From: Gemmatimonadota bacterium
GTDB lineage: Bacteria > Gemmatimonadota > Gemmatimonadetes > Longimicrobiales > Gaopeijiaceae
Length of the DNA stretch: 64,000 nt
NCBI GenBank assembly: GCA_022560615.1
Contig: JADFSR010000018.1
Coordinates: 1 to 64,000, forward strand
Direction: 5' to 3'
In this document: in pieces, positions 1-6,589 of the stretch
Layout of the letters: every line of letters starts with the position of its first letter
Numbering within the stretch: position 1 is the stretch's first letter
Position numbers and translations under genes: made by a program
The notes under the pieces: generated by a model
What the model was told of the DNA's origin: nothing
Seen by the model: only the letters and a program-made list of their open reading frames with translations
Database searches by the model: none

Positions 1-268
1 ACCGAATGTCAGGCAGGATCCGACCGTACACGCGGCAGTGTTCGGGTGCACCTTCGGATAACGGTTCCATGTGTGCCTCGACGACCGAGAACTGGAAGTT
101 CGTGAGGCTGGAGAGGCTCGTGCATGATCGCATCGGCAGTGTGGTGCCACCGTCTGTCTGAGCCCCAGCAGAGCCGGACAAGGCGAGCAGGCTGACCACC
201 ACCGCCAGTAGAGGAATCCGATTCTGCGAAGATCGCGAGTCGACAAGGTGCCGCGAGAAAGGCTTCAT
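1..268 (-). CDS. Tannase/feruloyl esterase-like protein, N-terminal part (cut by window edge)
   Basis: The first 89 residues of a secreted protein run off the window start. The ATG at 268 has a strong Shine-Dalgarno (GGAGGAG, about 7 nt upstream). A signal peptide ends near residue 36 (LLALSGSAGAQ). The mature start has a Cys (MRSCTSL), then EHCRVYGRILPDIR, which matches the N-terminal signature of the tannase and feruloyl esterase family (Cys, then a CRV.G...P.I block). That family hydrolyses ester bonds of plant phenolics and related esters in the periplasm or outside the cell. The catalytic Ser/Asp/His would lie outside the window. The family call rests on this short segment only. Confidence 0.6.
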   Translation of the reverse strand, partial: MKPFSRHLVDSRSSQNRIPLLAVVVSLLALSGSAGAQTDGGTTLPMRSCTSLSSLTNFQFSVVEAHMEPLSEGAPEHCRVYGRILPDIR

Positions 269-495
269 CGTGTTACTCCTCCTCCGTTCTCCGGCCGAAG
301 CAGTCCGGTCCGTGAGCCGTTTAGACTTCGGCACGAGCATACCTCGTCGCAGACCTCGGCGCTATACAAGTTGAGCGCCAGCCCTTCGGCTCGATGGGCT
401 TCGTAGCCGTAATCATCGTGAGCGTGCTGTTCGCGCTGGGGCTGGCGTTGGTGGATCTGCTCGCGCTCTGCTGACCCGCGCAGCATCTTGAGCGC

Positions 496-579
496 ATGAG
501 CGAAGCCATCACCCGCCTGAACGCAGCCCTAGAAGGCCGCTACCGGATCGAGCGTGAACTGGGTGAGGGCGGCATGGCG
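496..579 (+). pseudogene. Ser/Thr protein kinase, N-terminal fragment
   Basis: The reading frame starts MSEAITRLNAALEGRYRIER and reaches the glycine-rich ATP loop (LGEGGMA). This is the typical start of Pkn2-type kinases that are abundant in Gemmatimonadota. After the Ala codon, where TVY would be expected, similarity stops and the sequence becomes the reverse strand of an unrelated amidohydrolase. Only the first about 28 codons remain, so no kinase can be made. The clean break points to a deletion or insertion junction at about 580. Confidence 0.7.
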
Positions 580-586
580 AACCAGG

Positions 587-842
587 TCAGTTACCCGACG
601 GCGGCCTCAACTCCTCCGGATCGAACACCCACCCGCCCTTGATCACCCGCCAGATGGTCTGCGTGTTGCGAATGTCTTCCAGCGGATTCGCGTCGAGCAA
701 GACGATGTCAGCGAGCTTGCCGACTTCCAGCGTGCCGAGGTCGTCACCGGCACCCACGGCGGCAGCAGCCTCTTGTGTGGCGATGCGCAACACTTCCAGC
801 GGCGGGATGCCGGCTTGAACGAAGAATTCCAGCTCCCAATGA
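587..842 (-). pseudogene. Amidohydrolase (imidazolonepropionase-like), C-terminal fragment
   Basis: The minus strand encodes an intact C-terminal end of a metal-dependent amidohydrolase. It reads from about WELEFFVQAGIPPLEVLRIA through GTLEVGKLADIVLLDANPL to a stop at 587-589. The GxLEVGKLADIVLLD block is the conserved return to the second beta-sandwich domain of this superfamily. The N-terminal two-thirds with the HxH metal site is absent. Upstream of about 842 the sequence becomes an integrase fragment on the other strand. It is non-functional. Confidence 0.75.
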
Positions 843-1152
843 AGGGACGCACCGGGGATTCCGGGCGACGTTGCGGCACACGTACGCGGCCGCCCGGCTA
901 CAGACGACGGACCACGGAGCTCCCGTTAGCATCTTCACAGTGATGCGGGAGCTCGGCCATCGGTCGATCGGGTTGATCGAGAGCACCTACGGGCACCTCC
1001 TGGATGTACGGCACCGTAGCTCGGTTGTAGAATATCGGGTCGCAGAAGTGGTTCGTCTGCCGACCGATCAACCACGCGGAAAGCGCGTAGATGAAGACGC
1101 GACGGCCTTTTCGGTTACCGAAACGTTACCCGAAGCGTTACCCGACGACTAA
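843..1152 (+). pseudogene. Tyrosine recombinase (phage integrase), C-terminal fragment
   Basis: The frame reads TLRHTYAAARLQ, then FTVMRELGHRSIGLIESTYG, which are the box II regions of tyrosine recombinases: the Arg of LRHT, the His of LGH and the nucleophilic Tyr of STYGHL. The N-terminal core-binding domain and box I Arg are missing. The usual His of the HxLR motif is replaced. The fragment lies 45 bp upstream of a tRNA-Leu gene, a common integration target, and is probably what is left of an element that used this locus. Confidence 0.75.
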
Positions 1153-1197
1153 ATGAAGAGAGGGAGAGAGGCAAAAGTCCTTTAGTTTCAGCCCTTT

Positions 1198-1280
1198 GCC
1201 GGGGTGGCGGAACGGTAGACGCGACGGCCTCAAAAGCCGCTGTCCGCAAGGACGTGCGGGTTCGATTCCCGCCCCCGGTA
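1198..1280 (+). tRNA. tRNA-Leu (anticodon CAA)
   Basis: The sequence folds as a class II tRNA. Acceptor arm GCCGGGG (1198-1204) pairs with CCCCGGU, with a G-U closing pair. It has a D-arm with GG, anticodon loop CTCAAAA with CAA in the centre, a long variable arm GTCC-GCAA-GGAC, and the T-arm GGGTTCGATTCCCG. The discriminator is A and CCA is not encoded. The top of the anticodon stem has an A-C mismatch. The extra arm and anticodon identify it as leucine. It is the apparent target site of the neighbouring mobile DNA. Confidence 0.93.
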
Positions 1281-1285
1281 TGCAG

Positions 1286-1314
1286 GCCCCGCAAGGCTTT
1301 TCGGCCTGCGGGGC
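1286..1314 (+). terminator. Hairpin after tRNA-Leu
   Basis: An 11-bp GC-rich stem with one bulged A. GCCCCGCA (1286-1293) pairs with TGCGGGGC (1307-1314), then GGC pairs with GCC around a TTTTCG loop. It begins 5 nt after the tRNA. There is no strong downstream U-tract, so it is either a weak intrinsic terminator or a processing structure. Confidence 0.55.
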
Positions 1315-1315
1315 T

Positions 1316-1931
1316 TCGGCTCCTTTGAACCCTCACTTTCCGCCGGGCTCGCGCCTGACACCTTTCTTGACGCGCGGGTACCCGTCGGTCCTATTGCTCT
1401 TGCCTGGCCCCGTCCACATCGAGGTGGTTCCCACGATGGGAGCCGGGTGGGCCCCACAGTATTGAGGCCTCCTTCTGGAACGGAGGGGCACGATCCCCAG
1501 GAACGCCAGTGGCCTTTCTCCCTTGGGCGGCGAGATCATCTCGCCGGTGTTCTTCGATCTGTTTCAGGCGGCGGACGGCTGGGCGCCTTCCTGGCCGGTG
1601 ATCCGCCCGACAGCGGCTCGAGGCCAATGTTCCAAGAACTCGGCACGTCCCGTCATCCCGCGCAACCGTTCCTCCGCCCCGCCCTGGACGGCCAACGAGG
1701 ACGCCGTGGTGGATACGATCGCACGCCGCCTCAGGCGTGCCGTGCTCGACATTGCGGAGAGAGGGTCGGCATCGTGGCCCCCCAATCAGGAGTTCACCCT
1801 AGTTGAGGATGGGAACATGACCCCGTCAATCGGTCTTACTCAGCCCAAGAGCGTAGCCGTGGTAGACAAGGGTAGCGCGAGATACGTTTAGCCGGTTCAC
1901 GATTCTCGTGCCCGGGAACGGGAGGGAACGG
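1316..1931. other. Gene-poor stretch inside the putative island
   Basis: Open frames exist on both strands, but none shows recognisable motifs, a convincing ribosome-binding site or overlap logic. The longest plus frame (1523-1891) contains a helical stretch around VVDTIARRLRRAVLDIAERG, but I recognise no family. I do not call a gene here. Confidence 0.4.
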
Positions 1932-2235
1932 ATGACCCCGCGGAGGAAAAAACCAGCCACGAAGGCACAGAAGAAAAGCCCGGTGAAGGAAACAAAGCGA
2001 ACGTTCGAATTCGCTCCCGACCACGTGATGTTCTACTCGGACTACGAGCATCGTCTCGACGGAAGCCGAGGTAATGATGGCCCTCTATCAGACTGTGCCG
2101 AACCTTCCGGATCAGACGGGGGCAATAACGGGGGCGACCGGCTACCGGAAGGCGACGGTCACCATGACTCACGCGCACGCACTGCAGATCGGGGAATTAT
2201 TGGTCAAGCAGGGCACCCGAGGCGGCAAGAAATGA
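1932..2235 (+). pseudogene. DUF3467-like small protein, first gene of a four-gene cassette, with a +1 frameshift
   Basis: The ATG at 1932 has a GGAGGGAACG ribosome-binding site. The product begins with a Lys-rich tail (MTPRRKKPATKAQKK), then FEFAPDHVMFYSDY. After Tyr (about 2045) the sensible protein continues in the next frame as SIVSTEAEVMMALYQTVPN, ending VKQGTRGGKK before TGA at 2233-2235. The Y-(S/A)-D/N segment, then a short beta stretch ending in Pro, then a later THAHALQIGELL helix, resembles DUF3467 proteins. Residues on both sides of the shift look coding, so it is either a recent inactivation, a sequencing error or programmed frameshifting. The stop overlaps the next start (ATGA). 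Confidence 0.5.
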
Positions 2236-2402
2236 CACTCGTGACTGTCGATTCGACGACTGAGCCCATGTGGTGTGAGAGCGTGGCCACGGTGCCCTCG
2301 CCCGTGCCCGAGGAGCAGGGCGATGTGACGGCGCCTGACATTGACTTTGAGCAAGTGGATTGGGTGGGCGACATTGTGGGTTCAGCCGTGGCCTATGGTT
2401 GA
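2232..2402 (+). CDS. Small acidic protein, 56 aa, second gene of the cassette
   Basis: It starts at the ATG of an ATGA overlap with the preceding gene and ends at 2402, overlapping the next start by 8 nt. The product is acidic, with a C-terminal segment DIDFEQVDWVGDIVGSAVAYG. I recognise no domain. The tight overlaps on both sides are the main evidence that it is translated as part of a four-gene unit. It could be the remnant of a longer protein, since 56 residues is short for the position it holds in the operon. Confidence 0.5.
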   Translation: MTLVTVDSTTEPMWCESVATVPSPVPEEQGDVTAPDIDFEQVDWVGDIVGSAVAYG

Positions 2403-2700
2403 TCCTGGAGATCCGGCGCAGGTGCAGTTCGACGGGCTTCGGGATGAGTGGCGGTCGGAATCCCAGTTCATGTCCATGGTCCACGACATGGTTATGCTCC
2501 CGTGCTACCAGAGAATCGTCGGCATGGGGATGAGGGCGGTCCCATACATTCTCGAGGATCTTGAGGAGACGGGGGATCACTGGTTCTGGGCGCTCGAGGC
2601 GATCACCGGAGAAGATCCCGTCCCCGAGGAGCATGTTGGGAACATGCCCGCGATGGCGGACGCATGGCTGACGTTGGGCCGAGTTCGCGGCTGGGTGTAG
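2395..2700 (+). CDS. HEAT-like helical small protein, third gene of the cassette
   Basis: 101 residues starting MVDPGDPAQVQF. Conserved-looking core: LRDEWRSES, then LPCYQRIVGMGMRAVPYILE, then DHWFWALEAITGEDPVP and a C-terminal W-L-xx-GRxRGW. From memory this architecture belongs to a widespread uncharacterised family that is usually found beside proteins like the next gene. The helix-turn-helix-like repeats around GMG..AVPYIL resemble a single HEAT repeat, which suggests a protein-binding role. It overlaps the upstream gene by 8 nt and abuts the downstream start directly. Its biochemical function is unknown. Confidence 0.7.
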   Translation: MVDPGDPAQVQFDGLRDEWRSESQFMSMVHDMVMLPCYQRIVGMGMRAVPYILEDLEETGDHWFWALEAITGEDPVPEEHVGNMPAMADAWLTLGRVRGWV

Positions 2701-3183
2701 GTGCCGCGCCGCCGCACGCGAAGGGGTCGAGCAAGTTCGGAGGCTGACATCCGCCAGGCCTTCCCCGGCCTCGCTGGGGTGGGATGGAGGATCACGAGCC
2801 CGGCATCAGTTGACTGCAACTACAACTGCATCGCCTGGGCAGCGGGCCTAACGAATCGATGGATGTTCTATGACGAGGCCTGGCCACCCGGCGTGCCGCG
2901 GTCTCGCCACGTTGATGCTTATCAGAGAGTCTTCGAGTTGCTCGGGTATGCCGTCAGTGGTGACGAATCACACGAGGATGGAGTCGAAAAGGTCGCCCTG
3001 TATGCGGATGCGAACGGCCACTGCAAACACGCGGCCAGGCAACTCAAGACAGGTCACTGGACGAGCAAGCTGGGCAACGGGAAGGACATCCGACACAACA
3101 CCCTGTCCGCCCTCGAGGGCACCGCCTACGGCACCGTACATGTCGTGCTCGAGCGCCAGCGCCAGGAACCGGCGAAGTCGTAA
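2701..3183 (+). CDS. DUF7689-like protein, fourth gene of the cassette
   Basis: GTG start immediately after the upstream stop. The 160-aa protein has the signature CNYNCIAWAAGLTNRW (residues about 41-56), then GVPR, YxRVFELLGY, VEKVALYADANG, HAARQLKTGHWTSKLG and DIRHNTLSALEG..YG. The YNCIAWA Cys, the HAARQL His and WTSKLG/DI.H are arranged like a papain-fold-type active site (inference). The family appears to match uncharacterised DUF7689-type proteins. In my recollection it pairs with the HEAT-like gene just upstream. The first about 25 residues are Arg-rich and may not be native, so the gene could start later. Role unknown; a toxin, protease or defence role is possible. Confidence 0.7.
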   Translation: MPRRRTRRGRASSEADIRQAFPGLAGVGWRITSPASVDCNYNCIAWAAGLTNRWMFYDEAWPPGVPRSRHVDAYQRVFELLGYAVSGDESHEDGVEKVALYADANGHCKHAARQLKTGHWTSKLGNGKDIRHNTLSALEGTAYGTVHVVLERQRQEPAKS

Positions 3184-3211
3184 CACAAGGCCCCGCCCGA
3201 TCTCGGATCTG

Positions 3212-3262
3212 CGGGAGTTTCGCGAACCGGTAAAATAACGGGAGTTTCGCGAACCGGTAAAA
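3212..3262. repeat. Tandem 24-bp direct repeat (two copies)
   Basis: CGGGAGTTTCGCGAACCGG plus TAAAA occurs at 3212-3235 and again at 3239-3262 with a 3-bp spacer TAA (period 27). Each copy has the palindrome TTCGCGAA in its centre. It sits directly after the four-gene cassette and before a decayed phage lysin. It could be a protein-binding iteron, an old attachment site or a duplicated scar. Confidence 0.85.
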
Positions 3263-3310
3263 GAAAAAGACCCCCGATGGTTTACTCCGCACCGTGGGGA
3301 AGTCGGATTG

Positions 3311-3530
3311 TCAGTCGAGCGTAGAGTCGATCCGCTCGTAGAGCTCGTTTTTCCGTGCGACCTAGCCGAGCAGGAACACGCGCTGGCTCCGGTTGCTGGC
3401 GACGAAGTCATGGTAAAAGCGCAGCCGGACGAGCAGATAGTCCCGAGCGAGTTAGGGGCAGGGTCCGCGGCATCGATCGCGGCTTGCGTGATCGGCCCGT
3501 GCGCGCCGTCGTCGTGGCGGGCGGCGGAAC
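3311..3530 (-). pseudogene. Phage endolysin remnant (GH108 N-acetylmuramidase with peptidoglycan-binding tail)
   Basis: Two frames together give a recognisable C-terminal half: HDDGAHGPITQAAIDAADPA, then after a frameshift DYLLVRLRFYHDFVASNRS, QRVFLLG, a UAG where the conserved Trp of GW.NR is expected, and VARKNELYERIDSTLD to a stop at 3311. This order (G..T..AI.A, R..FY, F..GW..R) is that of the secretion-activator/GH108 muramidase family found in phages. The catalytic N-terminal EGG motif is missing. Frameshift plus nonsense codon mean it is dead. It marks former prophage DNA. Confidence 0.65.
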
Positions 3531-3628
3531 CGGGGTAGGGGAGCGGCGGTGGCCCCGTGCGTCCTGAGACCTCGGGGACCCACTGTTAAGTTCAGTCAAT
3601 GCTCCAACGCTCAGACGGGGTTGTGGCG

Positions 3629-3865
3629 ATGCTGAAATCACTGATGGTGCTCGCCGCTGTTTCCCTTCTCCAGCCCCAGCAGGACGCCTATTCGGGCTTG
3701 GCGGTGATGGCTATGGCGGATGTTCGGAACGCCAATCCGAATCTCGAATTGTTGCTCGACTTGGAACCGTTCGAGGGCGTGGCGCGGGAGGCCCATGCGA
3801 CACGCGTCGGCCGTGTGACCACTGCCGCTGGGTCTTCGTGCGGTGTCGCTGCGGCAACCACGTAA
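3629..3865 (+). CDS. Hypothetical secreted small protein
   Basis: Possible 78-aa product starting MLKSLMVLAAVSLLQPQQDA, which looks like a short signal peptide, followed by DVRNANPNLELLLDLEPFEGV. There is no strong ribosome-binding site and no family that I recognise. It ends just before a tRNA-Leu fragment. It may be a truncated leader of a lost gene. Low confidence that it is real. Confidence 0.25.
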   Translation: MLKSLMVLAAVSLLQPQQDAYSGLAVMAMADVRNANPNLELLLDLEPFEGVAREAHATRVGRVTTAAGSSCGVAAATT

Positions 3866-3943
3866 GCGGTCTAGCCGGTCTAGCCTGCCTAGGATTTCAG
3901 CGTCTTTTCAGACGCCCGCTTTCGCCCATAGACGGTGTCCGTC

Positions 3944-3982
3944 GCCTCAAAAGCGGCTGTCCGCAAGAAGGTGCGGGTTCGA
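3944..3982 (+). repeat. Partial tRNA-Leu copy (candidate att scar)
   Basis: 39 bp matches tRNA-Leu(CAA) positions 1227-1265 at 36 of 39 bases, covering the anticodon loop (CTCAAAA), the variable arm and the start of the T-arm (GGGTTCGA). The 5' acceptor half and the 3' end are missing. The two copies are 2717 bp apart in direct orientation and flank the four-gene cassette and the phage lysin remnant. That is the geometry left by a tRNA-targeted integration, although the mismatches say it is old or is a tRNA pseudogene. Confidence 0.7.
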
Positions 3983-4222
3983 GGAGGCGTTGAAGGCCGT
4001 GCTCCGTCGAGCGCTCGCCTACCAGACCAGCTACAGCTAGGAGCGCAAGCGCCACTAGCTCCACGGATGTACCGGATCCAGGACGTGCTGTCGGAGTGGA
4101 AGGGCATCAGGCCGCGGATCGACGACCTGGGCGCCAGGGACATGACGATCGCGCTTTTCGACAGGCCGTCGAGGACGCCCACGGTGAGGATCCCGACAAG
4201 GCACGCCAGGCGTGCCGTGCCC
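3983..4222. other. No recognisable gene between tRNA fragment and gltA promoter
   Basis: Open frames cross this stretch on both strands without motifs or ribosome-binding sites. It holds nothing I can name. The next feature is the citrate synthase promoter. Confidence 0.4.
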
Positions 4223-4251
4223 TTGGGAGGGCTTCGCTGCATGGATATAAT
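4223..4251 (+). promoter_or_regulatory. Sigma-70-type promoter upstream of citrate synthase
   Basis: TTGGGA (4223-4228), a 17-bp spacer, then a perfect TATAAT (4246-4251). Transcription would start at about 4258, giving a leader of roughly 65 nt before the gltA start at 4323. Confidence 0.65.
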
Positions 4252-4322
4252 AAAGGCTGTTGAGCTCATGGACGCCGCGACGACTGCTGGGACCGTCGCT
4301 CGGGGCCCGAAGGATGGATCAT

Positions 4323-5633
4323 ATGGGGGAGAATGGTAACGAGGTGAGGAACACTCTCTCGATCCGAGACAACCGGACGGGCAAGGAGTACGAGGTCGAG
4401 ATCCTCGACGGGGACGTGATCCGGGCGATGGACTTGCGCCAGATCAAGGTCAACGACACGGACTTCGGGATGATGGCGTACGATCCGGCATTCTCGAACA
4501 CGGCGTCAACGCGCAGCACCGTGACGTACATCGATGGCGGGAAGGGGATCCTCCGCTACCGTGGCTATGCGATCGAGCAGTTGGCCGAGCGGAGTTCGCA
4601 TCTCGAGGTATCGTATCTGCTGCTGCATGGCGAACTGCCGACCCAGTCCGAGCTCGACGAGTTCGTGCAGGACGTGACGCTCCACACCTATGTGCACGAA
4701 AACATCACGGAGCTTTTCGAAGCGTTCCGGTACGATGCGCATGCGATGGGCATGGTCATCAGCGGCGTCAGCGCTCTCTCGACCTTCTATCCGGAAGCCA
4801 AGAACATCGAGGATCCGGACAGTCGCTGGCAGCAGATCGTGCGTCTGGTCGCGAAGATGCCAACGCTGGCGGCGTTCGCGTACCGGCACCACCGGGGGCT
4901 CCCGTACGTGTATCCGGAGAATGAGCTCTCCTATACGGCGAACTTCCTCAGCATGCTGTTCCGGATCGGGACGCGGGAGTACAAGCCGAGCCCGGTGCTC
5001 GAGCGGGCGCTGGACGTGCTCTTCATCTTGCACGCGGACCACGAGCAGAACTGCTCAACCACCGCGATGCGCGTCATCGGTTCGTCGCAGGCCGATCCGT
5101 ACTCTGCACTCGCCGGTGCCATGGCCGCGCTGTACGGCCCGCTGCACGGAGGCGCCAACGAGGCTGTGCTACGAATGCTCAATCGAATCGAGCACGTCGA
5201 CAACATCCCGGCGTTCATGGAGGGCGTGAAAAACCAAGAAGAGCGCCTCATGGGCTTCGGCCACCGCGTCTACAAAGCGTACGATCCGCGGGCCAGCATC
5301 ATCAAGCGCACAGCTGATGAAGTGTTCGAAGTAACGGGACGTAACCCGTTACTGGACATCGCTTTGGAGCTAGAGAACATTGCCCTCAACGAAGAGTACT
5401 TCATCGAGCGGAACCTCTATCCGAACGTCGACTTCTATTCGGGCATCATATACCAGGCGATGGGCTTTCCCGTGGAGCTCTTTCCCGTGCTCTTCGCGAT
5501 CCCACGGACGGTCGGATGGCTCGCACAGTGGCAGGAGATGTTGACCGATCCCGAGCAGAGGATTGCGCGACCGCGTCAGGTCTACGTCGGCGAGGATTCT
5601 CGGGATTTCGTACCGATCGGCGAGCGTGGGTAG
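4323..5633 (+). CDS. gltA: Citrate synthase
   Basis: Condenses acetyl-CoA and oxaloacetate to citrate, the entry step of the TCA cycle (cytosol). The 436-aa product has the family landmarks: FSNTASTRSTVTYIDG and ILRYRGYAIEQLAE near the N-terminus, NCSTTAMRVIGSS followed by LYGPLHGGANE (catalytic His), GFGHRVYKAYDPRA (second catalytic His) and the C-terminal Asp region NVDFYSGIIYQAMG. I chose the ATG at 4323 (GAAGGAT 9 nt upstream) over earlier in-frame starts because the extra N-terminus lacks family similarity. It has its own consensus promoter. Length is normal for type II hexameric-family enzymes. Confidence 0.95.
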   Translation: MGENGNEVRNTLSIRDNRTGKEYEVEILDGDVIRAMDLRQIKVNDTDFGMMAYDPAFSNTASTRSTVTYIDGGKGILRYRGYAIEQLAERSSHLEVSYLLLHGELPTQSELDEFVQDVTLHTYVHENITELFEAFRYDAHAMGMVISGVSALSTFYPEAKNIEDPDSRWQQIVRLVAKMPTLAAFAYRHHRGLPYVYPENELSYTANFLSMLFRIGTREYKPSPVLERALDVLFILHADHEQNCSTTAMRVIGSSQADPYSALAGAMAALYGPLHGGANEAVLRMLNRIEHVDNIPAFMEGVKNQEERLMGFGHRVYKAYDPRASIIKRTADEVFEVTGRNPLLDIALELENIALNEEYFIERNLYPNVDFYSGIIYQAMGFPVELFPVLFAIPRTVGWLAQWQEMLTDPEQRIARPRQVYVGEDSRDFVPIGERG

Positions 5634-5654
5634 AGGGATCCTCCCCAGCGGTCG

Positions 5655-6548
5655 TTGGGAGGGATTCTGAGTCAACCGACCTGCATCGACTTGGAGCACC
5701 TCGGACTCCAAGGGGCGATTGCGTGCTACCTCATCGACGCGGAGGAGCCGACCATCATCGATCCGGGTCCGACCACCGCCGTGGAGCGGTTGGTGGCCGA
5801 GCTGCGGTCCCGTGGGGTAGGCCCAAAGGATCTCCGACACATCGCCTTGACCCACATACACCTCGATCACGCCGGCGCGACCGGGCATCTCGTCGAGCTC
5901 TTCCCGAATGCGACCGTGCATGTTCACGAGGACGGTGCGTCTCACATGGTGGATCCGGAGCGGCTCGTTGCGAGCACGCGCCGGTCGTTCGGAGATGCCC
6001 ACGACCGCCTTTGGGGTGAGATGAAGCCAGTTCCCGCGGATCGCATCCATGCATGGCGCTCGGGCGAGCCCGGGCCGTGCCGTGAGCTGCGCCCTGTTGC
6101 GACCCCCGGCCATATCGCGCATCACCTGGCGTATCTGGACGAGCGTGACGGCATACTGTACGCCGGTGATGCCATGGGGATCGTGTTGTCCGGTGGACCT
6201 TCGCACCCTCCGACGCCACCGCCCGCGGTGGACCTGAGAGCGTGGAAGCGGACGCTGGACGAGATCGGTGAGATCGGACCCGAACGGTTCGCGGCGACGC
6301 ACTTCGGGATCCACGGCGATGTCGAGACGCGTCGTGTGCAGCTCCAGTCGCGTCTCGACGCGTTGGAGGCACGCGTGAGGGTGGGGTTGGCCGCAGGTGA
6401 TGAGGAGGACGCGGAGCGTTACAACGACGAGGTCCGTGAGGAATTCGCGCCCTTCATGGGCGAAGATCGTGTCGGTCCGTACTTCGAGATGTTCTCCGCG
6501 GCCGTTGATTGGGCAGGAGTCGCGTTTTATCTGAAAAGGAATCCCTAG
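5655..6548 (+). CDS. MBL-fold metallo-hydrolase
   Basis: 297-residue metallo-beta-lactamase-fold hydrolase. The metal site is visible as LTHIHLDHAG (HxHxDH), with later His residues in TPGHIAHHLAYL and Asp in LYAGDAMG and the last His in ATHFGIHGD. The domain spans about residues 15-220, followed by a helical C-terminal extension that is rich in Glu and Asp. It resembles glyoxalase II-like or lactonase-like MBL proteins of unknown substrate. The start is taken as TTG at 5655 with GGGAGG very close by; a later start is possible. It lies 21 bp after gltA on the same strand, so it is probably co-transcribed. Confidence 0.85.
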   Translation: MGGILSQPTCIDLEHLGLQGAIACYLIDAEEPTIIDPGPTTAVERLVAELRSRGVGPKDLRHIALTHIHLDHAGATGHLVELFPNATVHVHEDGASHMVDPERLVASTRRSFGDAHDRLWGEMKPVPADRIHAWRSGEPGPCRELRPVATPGHIAHHLAYLDERDGILYAGDAMGIVLSGGPSHPPTPPPAVDLRAWKRTLDEIGEIGPERFAATHFGIHGDVETRRVQLQSRLDALEARVRVGLAAGDEEDAERYNDEVREEFAPFMGEDRVGPYFEMFSAAVDWAGVAFYLKRNP

Positions 6549-6589
6549 CGGGCCGACCACGGTCTGCACAGGTAGCTGGAGTCTAGCAA

